DNA from: Rhizobium leucaenae USDA 9039
GTDB taxonomy: Bacteria > Pseudomonadota > Alphaproteobacteria > Rhizobiales > Rhizobiaceae
Direction: 5' to 3'
DNA length: 64,000 nt
Assembly (NCBI RefSeq): GCF_000426285.1
Contig: NZ_AUFB01000023.1
Coordinates: 16,741 to 80,740 of the forward strand
Both the position numbers and the translations under genes were made by a program. Under the pieces are notes generated by a model. That model did no database searches, was not told where the DNA came from, and worked only from the letters and a program-made list of their open reading frames with translations. Below, in pieces: positions 1 to 10,896 of this stretch. Position 1 is the first letter of the stretch. Each line of letters begins with the position of its first letter.

Positions 1-120
1 GCTCTCCGAGAGAAGAGACCGGCCGAGCCGTAGCCATTGTCATTTCATTAACCATAGGGAATTTGTGGTTAACGAAGGTTTAAAAGTCGGCTGAAATGCC
101 TTAACGGCGCGAGAAAAAGA

Positions 121-151
121 AAAAGCCGCCCGGACGAACCGGACGGCTTTT
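121..151 (-). terminator. Rho-independent terminator of the outer-membrane protein gene
   Basis: Stem AAAAGCCG/CGGCTTTT with an inner CCGG/CCGG pair around a 5-base loop, flanked by A-rich and T-rich tracts. It lies 24 bases past the stop of the minus-strand outer-membrane gene. The A and T tracts make it potentially bidirectional. Bases 1-120 contain no gene that I can support. Confidence 0.8.
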
Positions 152-174
152 CAAAGGCTTGGACGTGGAGAGGC

Positions 175-1023
175 TTACTTATAGACCGGCTGCTGGACGG
201 GGATATCGGCCGGCGGCATGTAGCTGGCAGTCTGGCAGCCGCCGAACGTATAGCGTGCGCCGATGCGGGCTTCATGCAGGTTCAGACCCTTTTCGTAGCC
301 GGGACCGCCGTTTTCCGCATAGCCGAACATATCGCCGCCTTCGACATGGCGGAAGCGATAGCCGACGTCGGCCTTGAGATTGCACGAGAGGTCGATCGAA
401 GTACCGGCCATCAGGGCGTAGGTGAAGCGCCAGCTACCGCGACCTTTATGCGTAACGGTATCGTCGCAGGAGCTCGAATCGGCGTCGGAGCAGGAGGTAT
501 TCTTGAGGTTGCTCCATTTGACATAGGTGCCGCCGAGACCACCGCCCACATAGGGGGTGAAGATCCCGTAAGTGCCGATATCGACATAGGCGTTGGCGAG
601 CAAGCTATAGGCCGTCAGCGACGCCACGTCTCGGGAAGTGGCGGGCACGGCGGTGAAACCAGGGCCGCAGGCTCCGCAGTCGCCGCTCGTCGAGCCCTTG
701 AAATTGGACTTGAAGAGATAGTCCAGCGTTACGTCCGTGCGCAGGTAGTTGTTGATCTGATAACCGACACCGCCGCCGAGCGTCACATTGTCCCCAAGCT
801 TTGCACTGTCGAAATCGACAAGGCTAGAGTTGGAGCCCTGGAAATAGTTGGCGCCGCGCAGATTGGTGAAGGCGTAACCGACATCACCGCGCAGATACCA
901 GCCGCTCGACTGGCTGACAGCCACTTCCGGCGCCTGCTGCGCCGGCTCCGGCGTATAGAGATCGGCTGAAAAAGCGGATGTGCCGATAAGCAGAGCGGCA
1001 GCGGCCCCAATCAAAGTTTTCAT
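175..1023 (-). CDS. Outer-membrane beta-barrel protein, opacity-porin type
   Basis: A 282-residue secreted protein. Residues 1-20 are a classic signal peptide ending in SAFSA before DLYTP. The rest alternates aromatic and glycine residues as in 8-stranded OmpA-like/Omp25-type barrels (for example 'GWYLRGDVGYAF', 'TPYVGGGLGGTYV', 'ADVGYRFRHV'). After the last strand there is a Pro/Gln-rich tail ending VYK rather than in phenylalanine. The first of two adjacent ATGs (1026) is 8 bases from a GGAG ribosome site; 1023 gives the cleanest signal peptide. Role in the envelope is inferred from the family; no ligand can be assigned. Confidence 0.8.
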   Translation of the reverse strand: MKTLIGAAAALLIGTSAFSADLYTPEPAQQAPEVAVSQSSGWYLRGDVGYAFTNLRGANYFQGSNSSLVDFDSAKLGDNVTLGGGVGYQINNYLRTDVTLDYLFKSNFKGSTSGDCGACGPGFTAVPATSRDVASLTAYSLLANAYVDIGTYGIFTPYVGGGLGGTYVKWSNLKNTSCSDADSSSCDDTVTHKGRGSWRFTYALMAGTSIDLSCNLKADVGYRFRHVEGGDMFGYAENGGPGYEKGLNLHEARIGARYTFGGCQTASYMPPADIPVQQPVYK

Positions 1024-1347
1024 CATGGCTTTGGCTCCAAATTTATTGCCATTGGCACGACAAACGCCTGCCAATCGAAAGACATGATATGGATAATGAA
1101 TGATAAGGGTTAAAACCCGATTAACTACGAATATTTACTCTGTTTATTTGCCCGATATACTTTGTTTTATACATTAGCAACTAATGAAATTAAGATCGTC
1201 CGACGGGAAGGATCTTCGTCGATGCGGCTTTTTACGCCGGGGCGACCGGACCCACGAAGCCAAGCTGTTTCGGGGCTTTTAAACCAATTGGCAATAATCA
1301 GACCGTTACGATGAGCGCGGCCGGGGCACAAAACATAGAGGAAGTCG
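1024..1347. other. Intergenic region between divergent genes
   Basis: About 320 bases, AT-rich near 1080-1190, separating the divergent outer-membrane and SH3-domain genes. It must hold both promoters. A small palindrome GGGTTAAAACCC is at 1107-1118. I see no further gene. Confidence 0.5.
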
Positions 1348-1902
1348 TTGACTTACTTTCACAATCTGTGCGCCTGTCTATGCCTCGCGCTAATCTTCCT
1401 GACGACCGCAGCCATCGCTGGACCAATTCGGATACAGCCCGCTACCGCGCCAAGTTGGAACAAGGGACGGGAGACGGGTCTGCCGATCCCTCGCTTCGTA
1501 TCGCTGAAGGCGTATAAAGCGCGCATGCGCGTCGGGCCATCAACGATCTATCCCACCAAGTGGATTTATATGAAGCCCGGCCTGCCGCTGGAGATCATTG
1601 ACGAATACGGCCATTGGCGTCAGGTGCGCGATGATGCCGGCACTACCGGGTGGATGCACAGCGCGCTTCTTTCCGGGCTGCGCACGGCCGTTGTCGGGCC
1701 ATGGCTGAAGGCAAACGCAATGCTGCGCGGAAGCCCCGAAACCACGGCGACACTTATCGCCGAATTGCAGCCCGGCGTCCTGCTGTCGCTGCGCTCCTGC
1801 ACCGGCACCTGGTGCAGCGTCTCCGTACAGAAACATTCCGCAAGCGGCTATATCAGGCAGAACATGCTCTGGGGTGCCTATCCCGGCGAAATGTTTCGGT
1901 GA
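1348..1902 (+). CDS. Secreted bacterial SH3-domain protein
   Basis: A 184-residue protein with a signal peptide (residues 1-24, ending AAIAG). The first SH3-like domain is at about residues 57-107 (RMRVGPSTIYPTKW, GHWRQVRDDAGTTGWMHSALL) and a second, weaker one at 121-175 (AMLRGSPETTATLIAELQPG ... GYIRQNMLWG). Such domains in periplasmic proteins usually bind peptidoglycan or mediate envelope contacts. The start codon is TTG, chosen because GAGGA precedes it by a few bases and because it gives an intact signal peptide; the upstream ATG at 1311 is in another frame. Function beyond envelope association is unknown. Confidence 0.75.
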   Translation: MTYFHNLCACLCLALIFLTTAAIAGPIRIQPATAPSWNKGRETGLPIPRFVSLKAYKARMRVGPSTIYPTKWIYMKPGLPLEIIDEYGHWRQVRDDAGTTGWMHSALLSGLRTAVVGPWLKANAMLRGSPETTATLIAELQPGVLLSLRSCTGTWCSVSVQKHSASGYIRQNMLWGAYPGEMFR

Positions 1903-1992
1903 ACCTTTTGCCACGCGCGATGCCGACGATTCTCGAAACCGGCCCTTAATACAGCAAGCGGATTTTGCCTCGTCCCGCACCAAGAAACGCTG

Positions 1993-2016
1993 ATGGCCGC
2001 CTCGTGAGGCGGCCAT
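1993..2016 (-). terminator. Strong hairpin after glmM
   Basis: Perfect 11-bp inverted repeat ATGGCCGCCTC/GAGGCGGCCAT with a 2-base centre, 38 bases beyond the glmM stop on the minus strand. The T tract is weak, so it may act as a transcript-stabilising hairpin or terminator. Confidence 0.6.
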
Positions 2017-2053
2017 GAATTTCAAGCGGATATCCGAATAGCCGACAGCTTAA

Positions 2054-3406
2054 TCAGGCAGCGTTGCGGACGTTCGAGATCACATCGATCAGGCCGCCGA
2101 CGATGCGCTCGATCTGCCCGCGATCGTCGCCCTCCGCCATGACGCGGATCAGCGGCTCGGTGCCGGACGGGCGGATAACCAGGCGACCGTTGCGGGCGAG
2201 TTCATTTTCGGCATCGGCGATCGCCTGGCGCACCTGCATGTCTTCCAACGGCTTGCCGCCGGAAATGCGGACATTGCGCAGGAGCTGCGGCACCGGCTCA
2301 AAGCGCCGGCAGACTTCGCTGACCGGCTTGCCGGTACGCTTGACCGCAGCCAGGATCTGCAGCGCCGCCACGAGGCCGTCGCCTGTCGTGCCGTAGTCGG
2401 AGAGCACGATATGGCCGGACTGCTCGCCGCCGACATTATAGTTATGCTGGCGCATATGCTCGACGACATAGCGGTCGCCGACCGCGGTGCGGGCAAGTGC
2501 CATGCCCTTGTCTTCCAGGAAGCGTTCCAGTCCGAGATTGGACATGACGGTGGCGACGATGCCATTGCCGCGCAGCAACTGGCTCTCCGCCCAGCTCTCG
2601 GCGATGACGGCCATCAGTTGGTCACCGTCTATGATCGTACCGGTTTCGTCGACGATGATGACGCGATCGGCGTCGCCGTCCAGCGCAATGCCGATATCGG
2701 CACGCACCTCGTCCACCTTCTTCTGCAGCGCGACGGGGCTGGTGGAACCACAATTGAGATTGATGTTGGTGCCGTTCGGCTCGTTGCCGATGGTGACGAC
2801 ATCGGCGCCGAGTTCCCAGAGCACAGCAGGCGCGACCTTGTAAGCGGCGCCATTGGCGCAGTCGATGGCGATGCGCAGGCCCTGCAGCGTGACATCGCGC
2901 GGCAGCGTGCGCTTGGCGTGCTCGATATAACGGTCATGCACGCCGTCGACGCGCTTGGCGCGGCCAATGTTTTCCGACTTGGCGAGATGCGCCGTAATGT
3001 CCTTTTCCAGCAAATCTTCGATCTTCGTTTCGAGATCGTCTGACAGCTTATAGCCATCGGGGCCGAAAAGCTTGATGCCGTTGTCTTCGTAAGGATTGTG
3101 CGAAGCCGAAATCATCACGCCGATATCGGCGCGGAGCGACCGCGTCAGCATGGCGACAGCAGGCGTCGGGATAGGGCCGAGAACGAACGCATCGACACCG
3201 GCTGCGGTGAAGCCGGCCACCATGGCGTTTTCCAGCATATAGCCGGAGAGACGCGTATCCTTGCCGATAACCACTCGATGTCGATGACTGCCCCTATGGA
3301 AGATCGTTCCGGCGGCGATGCCCACGCGCATGGCGAGATCCGGCGTCATCGGATAGATATTGGATTGACCGCGGATTCCGTCCGTTCCGAAATAGCGACG
3401 TTTCAT
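2054..3406 (-). CDS. glmM: Phosphoglucosamine mutase
   Basis: Interconverts glucosamine-6-phosphate and glucosamine-1-phosphate on the route to UDP-GlcNAc for peptidoglycan and LPS. The 450-residue length is normal for GlmM. It starts KRRYFGTDGIRG and carries the phosphoserine loop ISASHNPYEDNG with the catalytic Ser at about residue 102. The metal-binding DGDADR and the sugar-specificity motif GGEQSGH are present, and near the C terminus is the phosphate-binding RPSGTEPLIRVM. The start is the third codon of the longest frame (MKRRYFG). It lies downstream of ftsH on the same strand, as in many Rhizobiales, with a terminator between, so it probably has its own promoter. Confidence 0.97.
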   Translation of the reverse strand: MKRRYFGTDGIRGQSNIYPMTPDLAMRVGIAAGTIFHRGSHRHRVVIGKDTRLSGYMLENAMVAGFTAAGVDAFVLGPIPTPAVAMLTRSLRADIGVMISASHNPYEDNGIKLFGPDGYKLSDDLETKIEDLLEKDITAHLAKSENIGRAKRVDGVHDRYIEHAKRTLPRDVTLQGLRIAIDCANGAAYKVAPAVLWELGADVVTIGNEPNGTNINLNCGSTSPVALQKKVDEVRADIGIALDGDADRVIIVDETGTIIDGDQLMAVIAESWAESQLLRGNGIVATVMSNLGLERFLEDKGMALARTAVGDRYVVEHMRQHNYNVGGEQSGHIVLSDYGTTGDGLVAALQILAAVKRTGKPVSEVCRRFEPVPQLLRNVRISGGKPLEDMQVRQAIADAENELARNGRLVIRPSGTEPLIRVMAEGDDRGQIERIVGGLIDVISNVRNAA

Positions 3407-3729
3407 ATGCACTCCCGTGATTGCAGCGTCCCCTGAGGGACTGCGGCATCCCGTTCTCCTCCCCGGAATTCCATGGGCGGCGCGAACATCGATGCTTGAG
3501 GCTCATGCCATAGATTGCAAACCTCGGCACTTAAATTACCAAGAAAGCGTATTACAACGCGTTACTGTTAATAAGCACTAAAAAAGGTCAGTTCTCCACT
3601 GAAACGGAACCGGCCTCCTAGTCTATCGGCGTAAACGGCAATGGAAGTTGGTATTGCCGCAGAAAAAAAGGCCGACCCCACTTGAAAGGGACCGGCCTCT
3701 TTGTCTTTACGTTCGACTCGCACCGAGCG
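3407..3729. other. ftsH-glmM intergenic region
   Basis: About 320 bases. It holds the ftsH terminator (3663-3698) and, to its left, AT-rich sequence that probably includes the glmM promoter. I can support no gene here. Confidence 0.5.
3663..3698 (-). terminator. Rho-independent terminator of ftsH
   Basis: Read on the minus strand: AGGCCGGTCCC, 8-base loop, GGGGTCGGCCT, then a run of seven T. It is placed about 30 bases after the ftsH stop. Confidence 0.85.
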
Positions 3730-5673
<1,944 letters not shown>

Positions 5674-5797
5674 CGAACTCCCCAGCACTGAAACTTCCGC
5701 CGTCGAACGGCGGCATTACTTGATCCCTAACATAGGGTTGCGCCAAGCCATTGCCAAGGCAAACCGCATCGCCACATGTTTTTTCCGTCAATAACTC

Positions 5798-7120
5798 TCA
5801 AAGTGGCGGCCGCGCATAGGGTGCACGGCCAAAGCAGGCCGACAACCGATCCGCAAATGTGAGATCGAATCGTGTCAAAAAGCGGTCGAAAGGCGCAAGA
5901 TACGGCACAATCGCGACAGACGCGGCGTTTTCGCCGTCGCCGGCGATCACCAGCGGCAGCACCGCCCGCGCACGCTGCACGGCACCTTTAGGCAAACTCT
6001 CCGGAAATTCTGCAGCACCTTTTGCCCCTGCCGCTTCGATACGGATGGCGGTCGGGCCGCGATTGACGATCCGGAAGCGGCCGTCCCATATGCCATCCGC
6101 TCCCGACGCAAGCTCAAGCGGCCGGATATCGCGGTTTTCGCGCATGAGATAAAGCCCGTCCCGGCGCAGATCGAAAAGGACCCCGCCCGCCGTGCGCCGC
6201 CCCGGCTTTCCCTCGCCCATGAAATCGAGGATGCGGCGCATCCGTTCGCGGCCCGGCCCGTAGGGTTCACCGCCGAATACGGCCGTAAGATAAGGGAGCG
6301 CATAGGAGAGAACTGCCTCGTCAGCGGCCAGCGCATCGCGGCTGACAGCACAAAGCACGCCTGCATGCACCGTCACATATCTATCCAGCCAAGCAGTAGC
6401 TTCCATCGAAAGTGCCGTGCGAGTCGAACCGCCATCCAGCACTGAAGGCGGCGCGGCATTCTGCGCCAGGCGTTTGCGCGTGCGCACGCGCTCATAGCGG
6501 ACATCCTCGTTGCTGGGATCGTCCAGCCAGGACATGCCCCGCTCTGTGAGATAGGCGCGAATATCCGCCCGCCGGCAGGCAAGAAACGGCCTGACGATCC
6601 AGACACGTCGATCGAAGAGCATGGCGTCAGCAATGCCGGTACCGGCAATGCCCTCACCTTCGTTCAAACGTGCCGCGCGCATGGCCAAGGTCTCGCGCTG
6701 GTCATCGAGCGTGTGGGCGGTAACGACGACATTGGCAGAGATTTTGTCGGCGATATCGGTAAGCAGCTCGTAACGTGCGCCGCGTGCGGCCGCCATAATG
6801 CCGTTCTTCGGCTTCTCGCCCTCCCAGCGACGAGCGACATGGGGCACGCCAAGCGATGCGCAGAGAGCGGCAACATCGCGCGCTTCATCGGCCGATTCTG
6901 CACGCAAGCCATGATCGATCGTAGCGGCGGAAAGGGCGACGTTTGAAGTCGGGAAGGCTTTCAACCGTTCGGCAAGAGCAACCAAAAGGCCGGTGGAATC
7001 GCTGCCGCCGGAAATGGCGACCAGAATATGGGCAGGCTTGAAAAGGGAATGAATAAAATCGGCCGCTGCAGCGTCGGGCATTCGGGCTGTGGCAGCAGCA
7101 GTCACAGCGTTACCGGACAT
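5798..7120 (-). CDS. tilS: tRNA(Ile)-lysidine synthase
   Basis: Modifies C34 of the CAU-anticodon isoleucine tRNA to lysidine using ATP and lysine, changing codon reading from AUG to AUA. The PP-loop ATPase signature ISGGSDS is at residues 36-42, followed by the typical 'TIDHGLRAESADEA' and 'TAHTLDDQRET' blocks. At 440 residues it includes the C-terminal domains. It begins 5 bases after ybgF ends, so the two are probably cotranscribed; the tilS-ftsH order is widely conserved. Confidence 0.95.
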   Translation of the reverse strand: MSGNAVTAAATARMPDAAAADFIHSLFKPAHILVAISGGSDSTGLLVALAERLKAFPTSNVALSAATIDHGLRAESADEARDVAALCASLGVPHVARRWEGEKPKNGIMAAARGARYELLTDIADKISANVVVTAHTLDDQRETLAMRAARLNEGEGIAGTGIADAMLFDRRVWIVRPFLACRRADIRAYLTERGMSWLDDPSNEDVRYERVRTRKRLAQNAAPPSVLDGGSTRTALSMEATAWLDRYVTVHAGVLCAVSRDALAADEAVLSYALPYLTAVFGGEPYGPGRERMRRILDFMGEGKPGRRTAGGVLFDLRRDGLYLMRENRDIRPLELASGADGIWDGRFRIVNRGPTAIRIEAAGAKGAAEFPESLPKGAVQRARAVLPLVIAGDGENAASVAIVPYLAPFDRFLTRFDLTFADRLSACFGRAPYARPPL

Positions 7121-7125
7121 CTCGA

Positions 7126-8166
7126 TCAGCAGGCAAGACGCTTTTGTTCGCTGGCCACCTTGGTGGTAACGGCCTTCGAAGCCTTCGGATAGCGCTTGGT
7201 CACTTCGCGCAGCGTCGCGCAGGCCGTATCCTTGTTGTCGAGGGCGGCAAGCGACATGCCGAGCTTCAAGAGCATTTCCGGCGCCTTTTCCGAGGTGCTG
7301 TATTTCTGATGCGCGTTCAGGAAGGTCTTGGCCGCATCATTGTATTTGCCCTGCGAATAAAGCGCTTCACCAAGCCAGAAGTTGGCATCGGCCGCGCGGG
7401 CGCTGTTCGGATAGCTGTCGATATACTGGCGGAACTCCTGTTCGGCGACGCTGTAGTCGCCGGACAGGACGTGGCCATAGGCCGATTTATACTGATCGCC
7501 TTCGCTGCCGAGCGAGGCCGTCTGACTTCCGGAGCCCGCAGCCGGCGCAGCACCCGAACCGTTATTGGCGCGCGTCGCGGTCGAGCCGACCTGCTTGCCG
7601 CTCTGATCGAACTGGATCGAGCCGAGCTGGCTCGGCGGCTTGCCAGAACCGCCGCCCTGTTGCGCGGTGTTCGGGGCGTCGCCGCCCTGCGAATCGCTGA
7701 TGACGCCGGCGATGTCGTCCTGCTGCTGACCGCCGCCGCCCTGCGCCGGGACATCGGCTTCGCTCTTCTTCATCGGGGCGGCGCCGGCACCAGCGCCTGC
7801 CGCACCGCCGGTACTTCCACCGCTACGCTTTTCAAGCTGCTGGAAGCGGAATTCATTGTCCTCCTGCGTCTTGCGGATCTGCTCCTGCATCTGCAGCAAC
7901 TGATAGCTCATCTCTTCGACGCGGCCGTTCAACTGGCGCATCTGGTCTTCAAGCTGCTGCAAGCGGACTTCGGCATCGCTGTTTTGCACGTTGATGACGG
8001 GTGCCTGCCCGAACTGCCTTTGCGGAGCCGCATTGTTCGGAACCGCTTGTTCCGGCGCACTGCGACCGCCTAAATGGAGCCCGAAAAGCGATAAGGCAGA
8101 GGCGTTACGCTCACTACCGGCGACGGCGGCGAAACAAAGTAAGCTCGCCACGACAAGTTTTCTCAT
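7126..8166 (-). CDS. cpoB: Tol-Pal system protein YbgF/CpoB
   Basis: Periplasmic TPR protein that coordinates peptidoglycan synthesis with outer-membrane constriction. About 346 residues from the MRK start: signal peptide (to about residue 25), coiled coil (LQQLEDQMRQLNGRVEEM and following heptads, roughly 60-110), a long Gly/Ser/Gln linker, then C-terminal TPR repeats (from 'DQYKSAYGHVLSGDYSVAEQEFRQYI') to the end. Upstream ATGs at 8175 and 8184 would add 3 or 6 residues; the 8166 start has AGGA 9 bases away and a positively charged signal peptide start. It ends the tol-pal cluster, separated from pal by a terminator. Confidence 0.92.
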   Translation of the reverse strand: MRKLVVASLLCFAAVAGSERNASALSLFGLHLGGRSAPEQAVPNNAAPQRQFGQAPVINVQNSDAEVRLQQLEDQMRQLNGRVEEMSYQLLQMQEQIRKTQEDNEFRFQQLEKRSGGSTGGAAGAGAGAAPMKKSEADVPAQGGGGQQQDDIAGVISDSQGGDAPNTAQQGGGSGKPPSQLGSIQFDQSGKQVGSTATRANNGSGAAPAAGSGSQTASLGSEGDQYKSAYGHVLSGDYSVAEQEFRQYIDSYPNSARAADANFWLGEALYSQGKYNDAAKTFLNAHQKYSTSEKAPEMLLKLGMSLAALDNKDTACATLREVTKRYPKASKAVTTKVASEQKRLAC

Positions 8167-8274
8167 ACGGATCATCCTGTCCATTGATTCTTCGCGCCCT
8201 GGGACGCGAACAGGAGATTTTTACAATTAATCTCAAAAAGCAACGGAGTTCGGCCAAAGTGTGGTCAAAAAAGC

Positions 8275-8299
8275 AAAGGCGGCCACGGGGACCGCCTTT
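8275..8299 (-). terminator. Terminator after pal
   Basis: Perfect 8-bp stem AAAGGCGG/CCGCCTTT with a 9-base loop, about 28 bases past the pal stop, with A/T tracts on both sides. Confidence 0.8.
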
Positions 8300-8326
8300 G
8301 TGCATTTCGGCCGGAATTTCCGTCTA

Positions 8327-8860
8327 TCAGGAACCGGCGCCGTTGAGCACGGTGACTGCGCGGCGGTTCTGCGACCAGCAGGAAATATCGTCGCAGGTAG
8401 CGACCGGACGTTCCTTGCCATAGGAGATCGTCTTCATGCGCTGAGCCGGAACGCCGCGCGACGCGAGATAATCCTTGGTGGCGGCAGCACGGCGGGCGCC
8501 GAGAGCCAGGTTGTATTCGCGCGTGCCGCGCTCGTCGGCATGGCCTTCGACGGTGATCGCGTAGTTGGGATAACGAGCGAGCCACTGGGCCTGACGGTCG
8601 AGCGTCTGAGAGGCATCGGCGCGGATCGAAGAGCTGTCGGTATCGAAGAAGATGCGATCGCCAACATTGACCGTGAAATCCTGCGGCGAGCCCGGAGCGG
8701 CATTGCCGGCGCCATTGAGGCCAAGGCCATTGGCATCGTTCGGCAAGCCCTTTTTGGATGCGCAGCCGGCAAGCGAAAGGCCGACGAAAAGTGCGATCAT
8801 GATCGGGTTGCGGGCGAGGTTTTGCATGTGGCCAACGGCCGGGTTTGCGATGCGGCTCAT
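8327..8860 (-). CDS. pal: Peptidoglycan-associated lipoprotein Pal
   Basis: Outer-membrane lipoprotein that anchors the membrane to peptidoglycan and cycles with TolB. It has 177 residues, with lipobox LAGC placing the lipidated Cys at residue 33, then a linker and an OmpA-type C-terminal domain (FDTDSSSIRADA, VEGHADERGTREYNLALG, RRAVTVL). The start is supported by AGGAGA 8 bases upstream. The Cys pair near the C terminus (TCDDISC) is common in rhizobial Pal. Confidence 0.96.
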   Translation of the reverse strand: MSRIANPAVGHMQNLARNPIMIALFVGLSLAGCASKKGLPNDANGLGLNGAGNAAPGSPQDFTVNVGDRIFFDTDSSSIRADASQTLDRQAQWLARYPNYAITVEGHADERGTREYNLALGARRAAATKDYLASRGVPAQRMKTISYGKERPVATCDDISCWSQNRRAVTVLNGAGS

Positions 8861-9058
8861 GGCCGGTCTCTCCTTAAGTCTCTATCAGGGTTGCCAGACT
8901 GTAACCGGGTTCGGTTAATCCGATTCCAACAAATATGGTTAATGATGTCCTAAACTTGTCCCGAATTGGTCCACTCACAGGACTTTGCGGCGACAAAGTG
9001 ACGCTTGAGCGGATCAGCGACATTTCGAGCCGCCGCCCGCACAAGCTGCTTTCTTTAC

Positions 9059-9118
9059 ATGATCTTATCCGAAACCGGTCCGCGCTTTGCACAGCGCGAA
9101 CCGTCGCCACACGATCAT
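9059..9118. repeat. Rhizobial-type palindromic intergenic repeat
   Basis: Nested inverted repeat between pal and tolB: outer arms ATGATC/GATCAT (9059-9064, 9113-9118) and an inner hairpin CGGT-CGCGC/GCGCG-ACCG (9076-9103). It lies just past the tolB stop and may terminate or attenuate tolB transcription before pal. It resembles the dispersed ATGATC...GATCAT elements I know from rhizobial genomes. No sequence copy is seen elsewhere in this window. Confidence 0.5.
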
Positions 9119-9130
9119 GCTCGGCCAGCC

Positions 9131-10435
9131 CTACTCGAGGAGCGGCGACCAGGCCGGGTCGGAGGCGAAGCCCGGGGTCGGGATCTTCTGTTCATTATAG
9201 CCCGTCAGATCGATCGAATAGAGCTGCGGCCCACTGGAGCCTTGCGGCTCGCGGAAGAACATGATGACGCGGCCATTCGGGGCCCAGGTCGGACCCTCAT
9301 TGTGGAAGCCTGTGGTCAGCAGACGCTCACCCGAACCATCCGTCTTCATGACGCCGATAGAGAACGACTGGCCGGACTGCTTGGTGAAGGCAATGAGATC
9401 GCCGCGCGGCGACCAGACCGGCGTCGAATAGGCGCCGTCGCCGAAGGAAATGCGGTGCTGGTTGGAACCATCCGCATTCATCACGTAGATCTGCTGCTTG
9501 CCGCCGCGGTCGCTTTCGAAGGCGATCTGCGTGCCGTCGGGCGAATAGGATGGCGACGTGTCAATGGCCGCCGTCGATGTCAGGCGGGTCGTCGTGCGCG
9601 AGCGCAGGTCCATCGTATAGATGTTGGCGTTGCCTTCCTGCTGTAGGCTCATGATCACCCGCTGGCCATCCGGCGAGAAGCGTGGCGAAAAAGTCATGCC
9701 CGGGAAATTGCCGACCAGCTCGCGCTGGCCCGTCTGCAGTTGCAGCAGATAGACACGCGGCTGTTGATTGGCGAAGGACATGTAGGTGACTTCCTGCCGG
9801 TTCGGCGAGAAGCGTGGTGTCAGCACGAGATCGCTGCCGTCCGTCAACATGCGGGCGTTGAAGCCGTCCTGGTCCATGATGCCGAGCTGCGTCTTGCGGG
9901 CCGTCTTCGGGCCGCTTTCGGCGACGAAAACGACGCGGGTGTCGAAATAGCCCTTCTCGCCGGTGATCTTTTCATAGATCGCGTCAGCAATGATGTGGGC
10001 GACGCGACGCCAGTTGTCCGGCTGCGCATAGAATTGCTGACCGATCATCTGCTGACTGCCATAGGTGTCCCACAGGCGGAACTCGGCGCGAAGACGGCCG
10101 CCCTCCTGCGTCACCCGGCCGGTCACCAGCGCCTGAGCGTTGATCGCCGTCCAGTCCTGGAAGCGCGGCGTGGCGTCCGGATTGCTGATCTTCTCGATGA
10201 AGGCCTGCTTGTTGACCGGTGCGAACAGGCCGGACCGCTGCAGGTCGGCAGCGATCACGCCGGAAATCTGTGCACCCAGACCATCATTCGACAAAAGATC
10301 GGTGATGGCGATCGGCATGGGCTGGACATTGCCCTTGTTGATATTGAGTTCAACCACAGCATAAGCCGGAGTGGCGAGGGCTGCCGTCAGGCCTGCCAGT
10401 ACCAGCAGGAGAGGAACGAGGGTTTTTCTGATCAT
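9131..10435 (-). CDS. tolB: Tol-Pal system beta-propeller protein TolB
   Basis: Periplasmic protein linking the inner-membrane TolQRA motor to Pal. It has 434 residues: signal peptide of about 26 residues ending TPAYA, the TolB N-terminal domain (VELNINKGNVQPMPIAI ... GVIAADLQRSGLF), then WD40-like propeller repeats with repeated SPDG and 'W S P' signatures (FSPDGQRVIMS, YSPDGTQIAFESDRGG, WSPRGDLIAF). The start at 10435 has GAAAGG 10 bases upstream. An in-frame ATG at 10456 would overlap the preceding stop as TAATG and add 7 residues. Confidence 0.96.
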   Translation of the reverse strand: MIRKTLVPLLLVLAGLTAALATPAYAVVELNINKGNVQPMPIAITDLLSNDGLGAQISGVIAADLQRSGLFAPVNKQAFIEKISNPDATPRFQDWTAINAQALVTGRVTQEGGRLRAEFRLWDTYGSQQMIGQQFYAQPDNWRRVAHIIADAIYEKITGEKGYFDTRVVFVAESGPKTARKTQLGIMDQDGFNARMLTDGSDLVLTPRFSPNRQEVTYMSFANQQPRVYLLQLQTGQRELVGNFPGMTFSPRFSPDGQRVIMSLQQEGNANIYTMDLRSRTTTRLTSTAAIDTSPSYSPDGTQIAFESDRGGKQQIYVMNADGSNQHRISFGDGAYSTPVWSPRGDLIAFTKQSGQSFSIGVMKTDGSGERLLTTGFHNEGPTWAPNGRVIMFFREPQGSSGPQLYSIDLTGYNEQKIPTPGFASDPAWSPLLE

Positions 10436-10455
10436 ATGTGCCAAGCCTTTCAGCA

Positions 10456-10896
10456 TTAAAGCGCCATGTCGCCCGGTGCGCAGTTCAGGATGACTTCGAC
10501 CGAGCTAGTTTCATTGTCGAATTGAGTCCGCGGCAAGTTCTTGAAAGGTGCCGCCCTAAGGAGGGCACGCACAGCACTTGCCGCAACAGCAATCTGCGTC
10601 TTTTTGGGGCCGCCCCTTGTCGTGAGGTATGGCTCGCCCGCGATCTGCCCAGTGCGATCGAGCCTGAGGCGAATTTGAACATGGACATTGTTCATGCCGG
10701 GCAGCCCCGGCATGATATTCCAATTCTCCGCCACTTTCTCGCGAATGCCATCCGCAGCCGCGCGCTCAAGCGGACGCGCGCCGGCGGCATTCGCAGGCTG
10801 AGCTGACGCTGAACCTGCCAGCATGATCCCAAGAGCCATAAGCAAGCTCAGGCCGAAACGGGGACAGTGGTTGGTCAAAAGCTGCACTGCTCGCAT
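10456..10896 (-). CDS. Small secreted TolA C-terminal-domain protein
   Basis: A 146-residue protein between tolA and tolB. It has a signal-peptide-like N terminus (LSLLMALGIMLAGSASA) and then a domain matching the C-terminal domain of the adjacent TolA: here 'GIREKVAENWNIMPGLPGMNNVHVQIRLRLDRTGQIAGEP', in TolA 'DLIQKYWNLPPGLEGAGDVRIKVHFRLDKSGQIIGEP'. It lacks the long TolA stalk and a clear anchor. The ATG overlaps the tolA stop as TGATG, so translation is probably coupled; a GTG one codon earlier is an alternative. It may be a soluble TolA-III-like partner of Pal or TolB. Tandem origin from tolA is inferred from the similarity. Confidence 0.8.
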   Translation of the reverse strand: MRAVQLLTNHCPRFGLSLLMALGIMLAGSASAQPANAAGARPLERAAADGIREKVAENWNIMPGLPGMNNVHVQIRLRLDRTGQIAGEPYLTTRGGPKKTQIAVAASAVRALLRAAPFKNLPRTQFDNETSSVEVILNCAPGDMAL

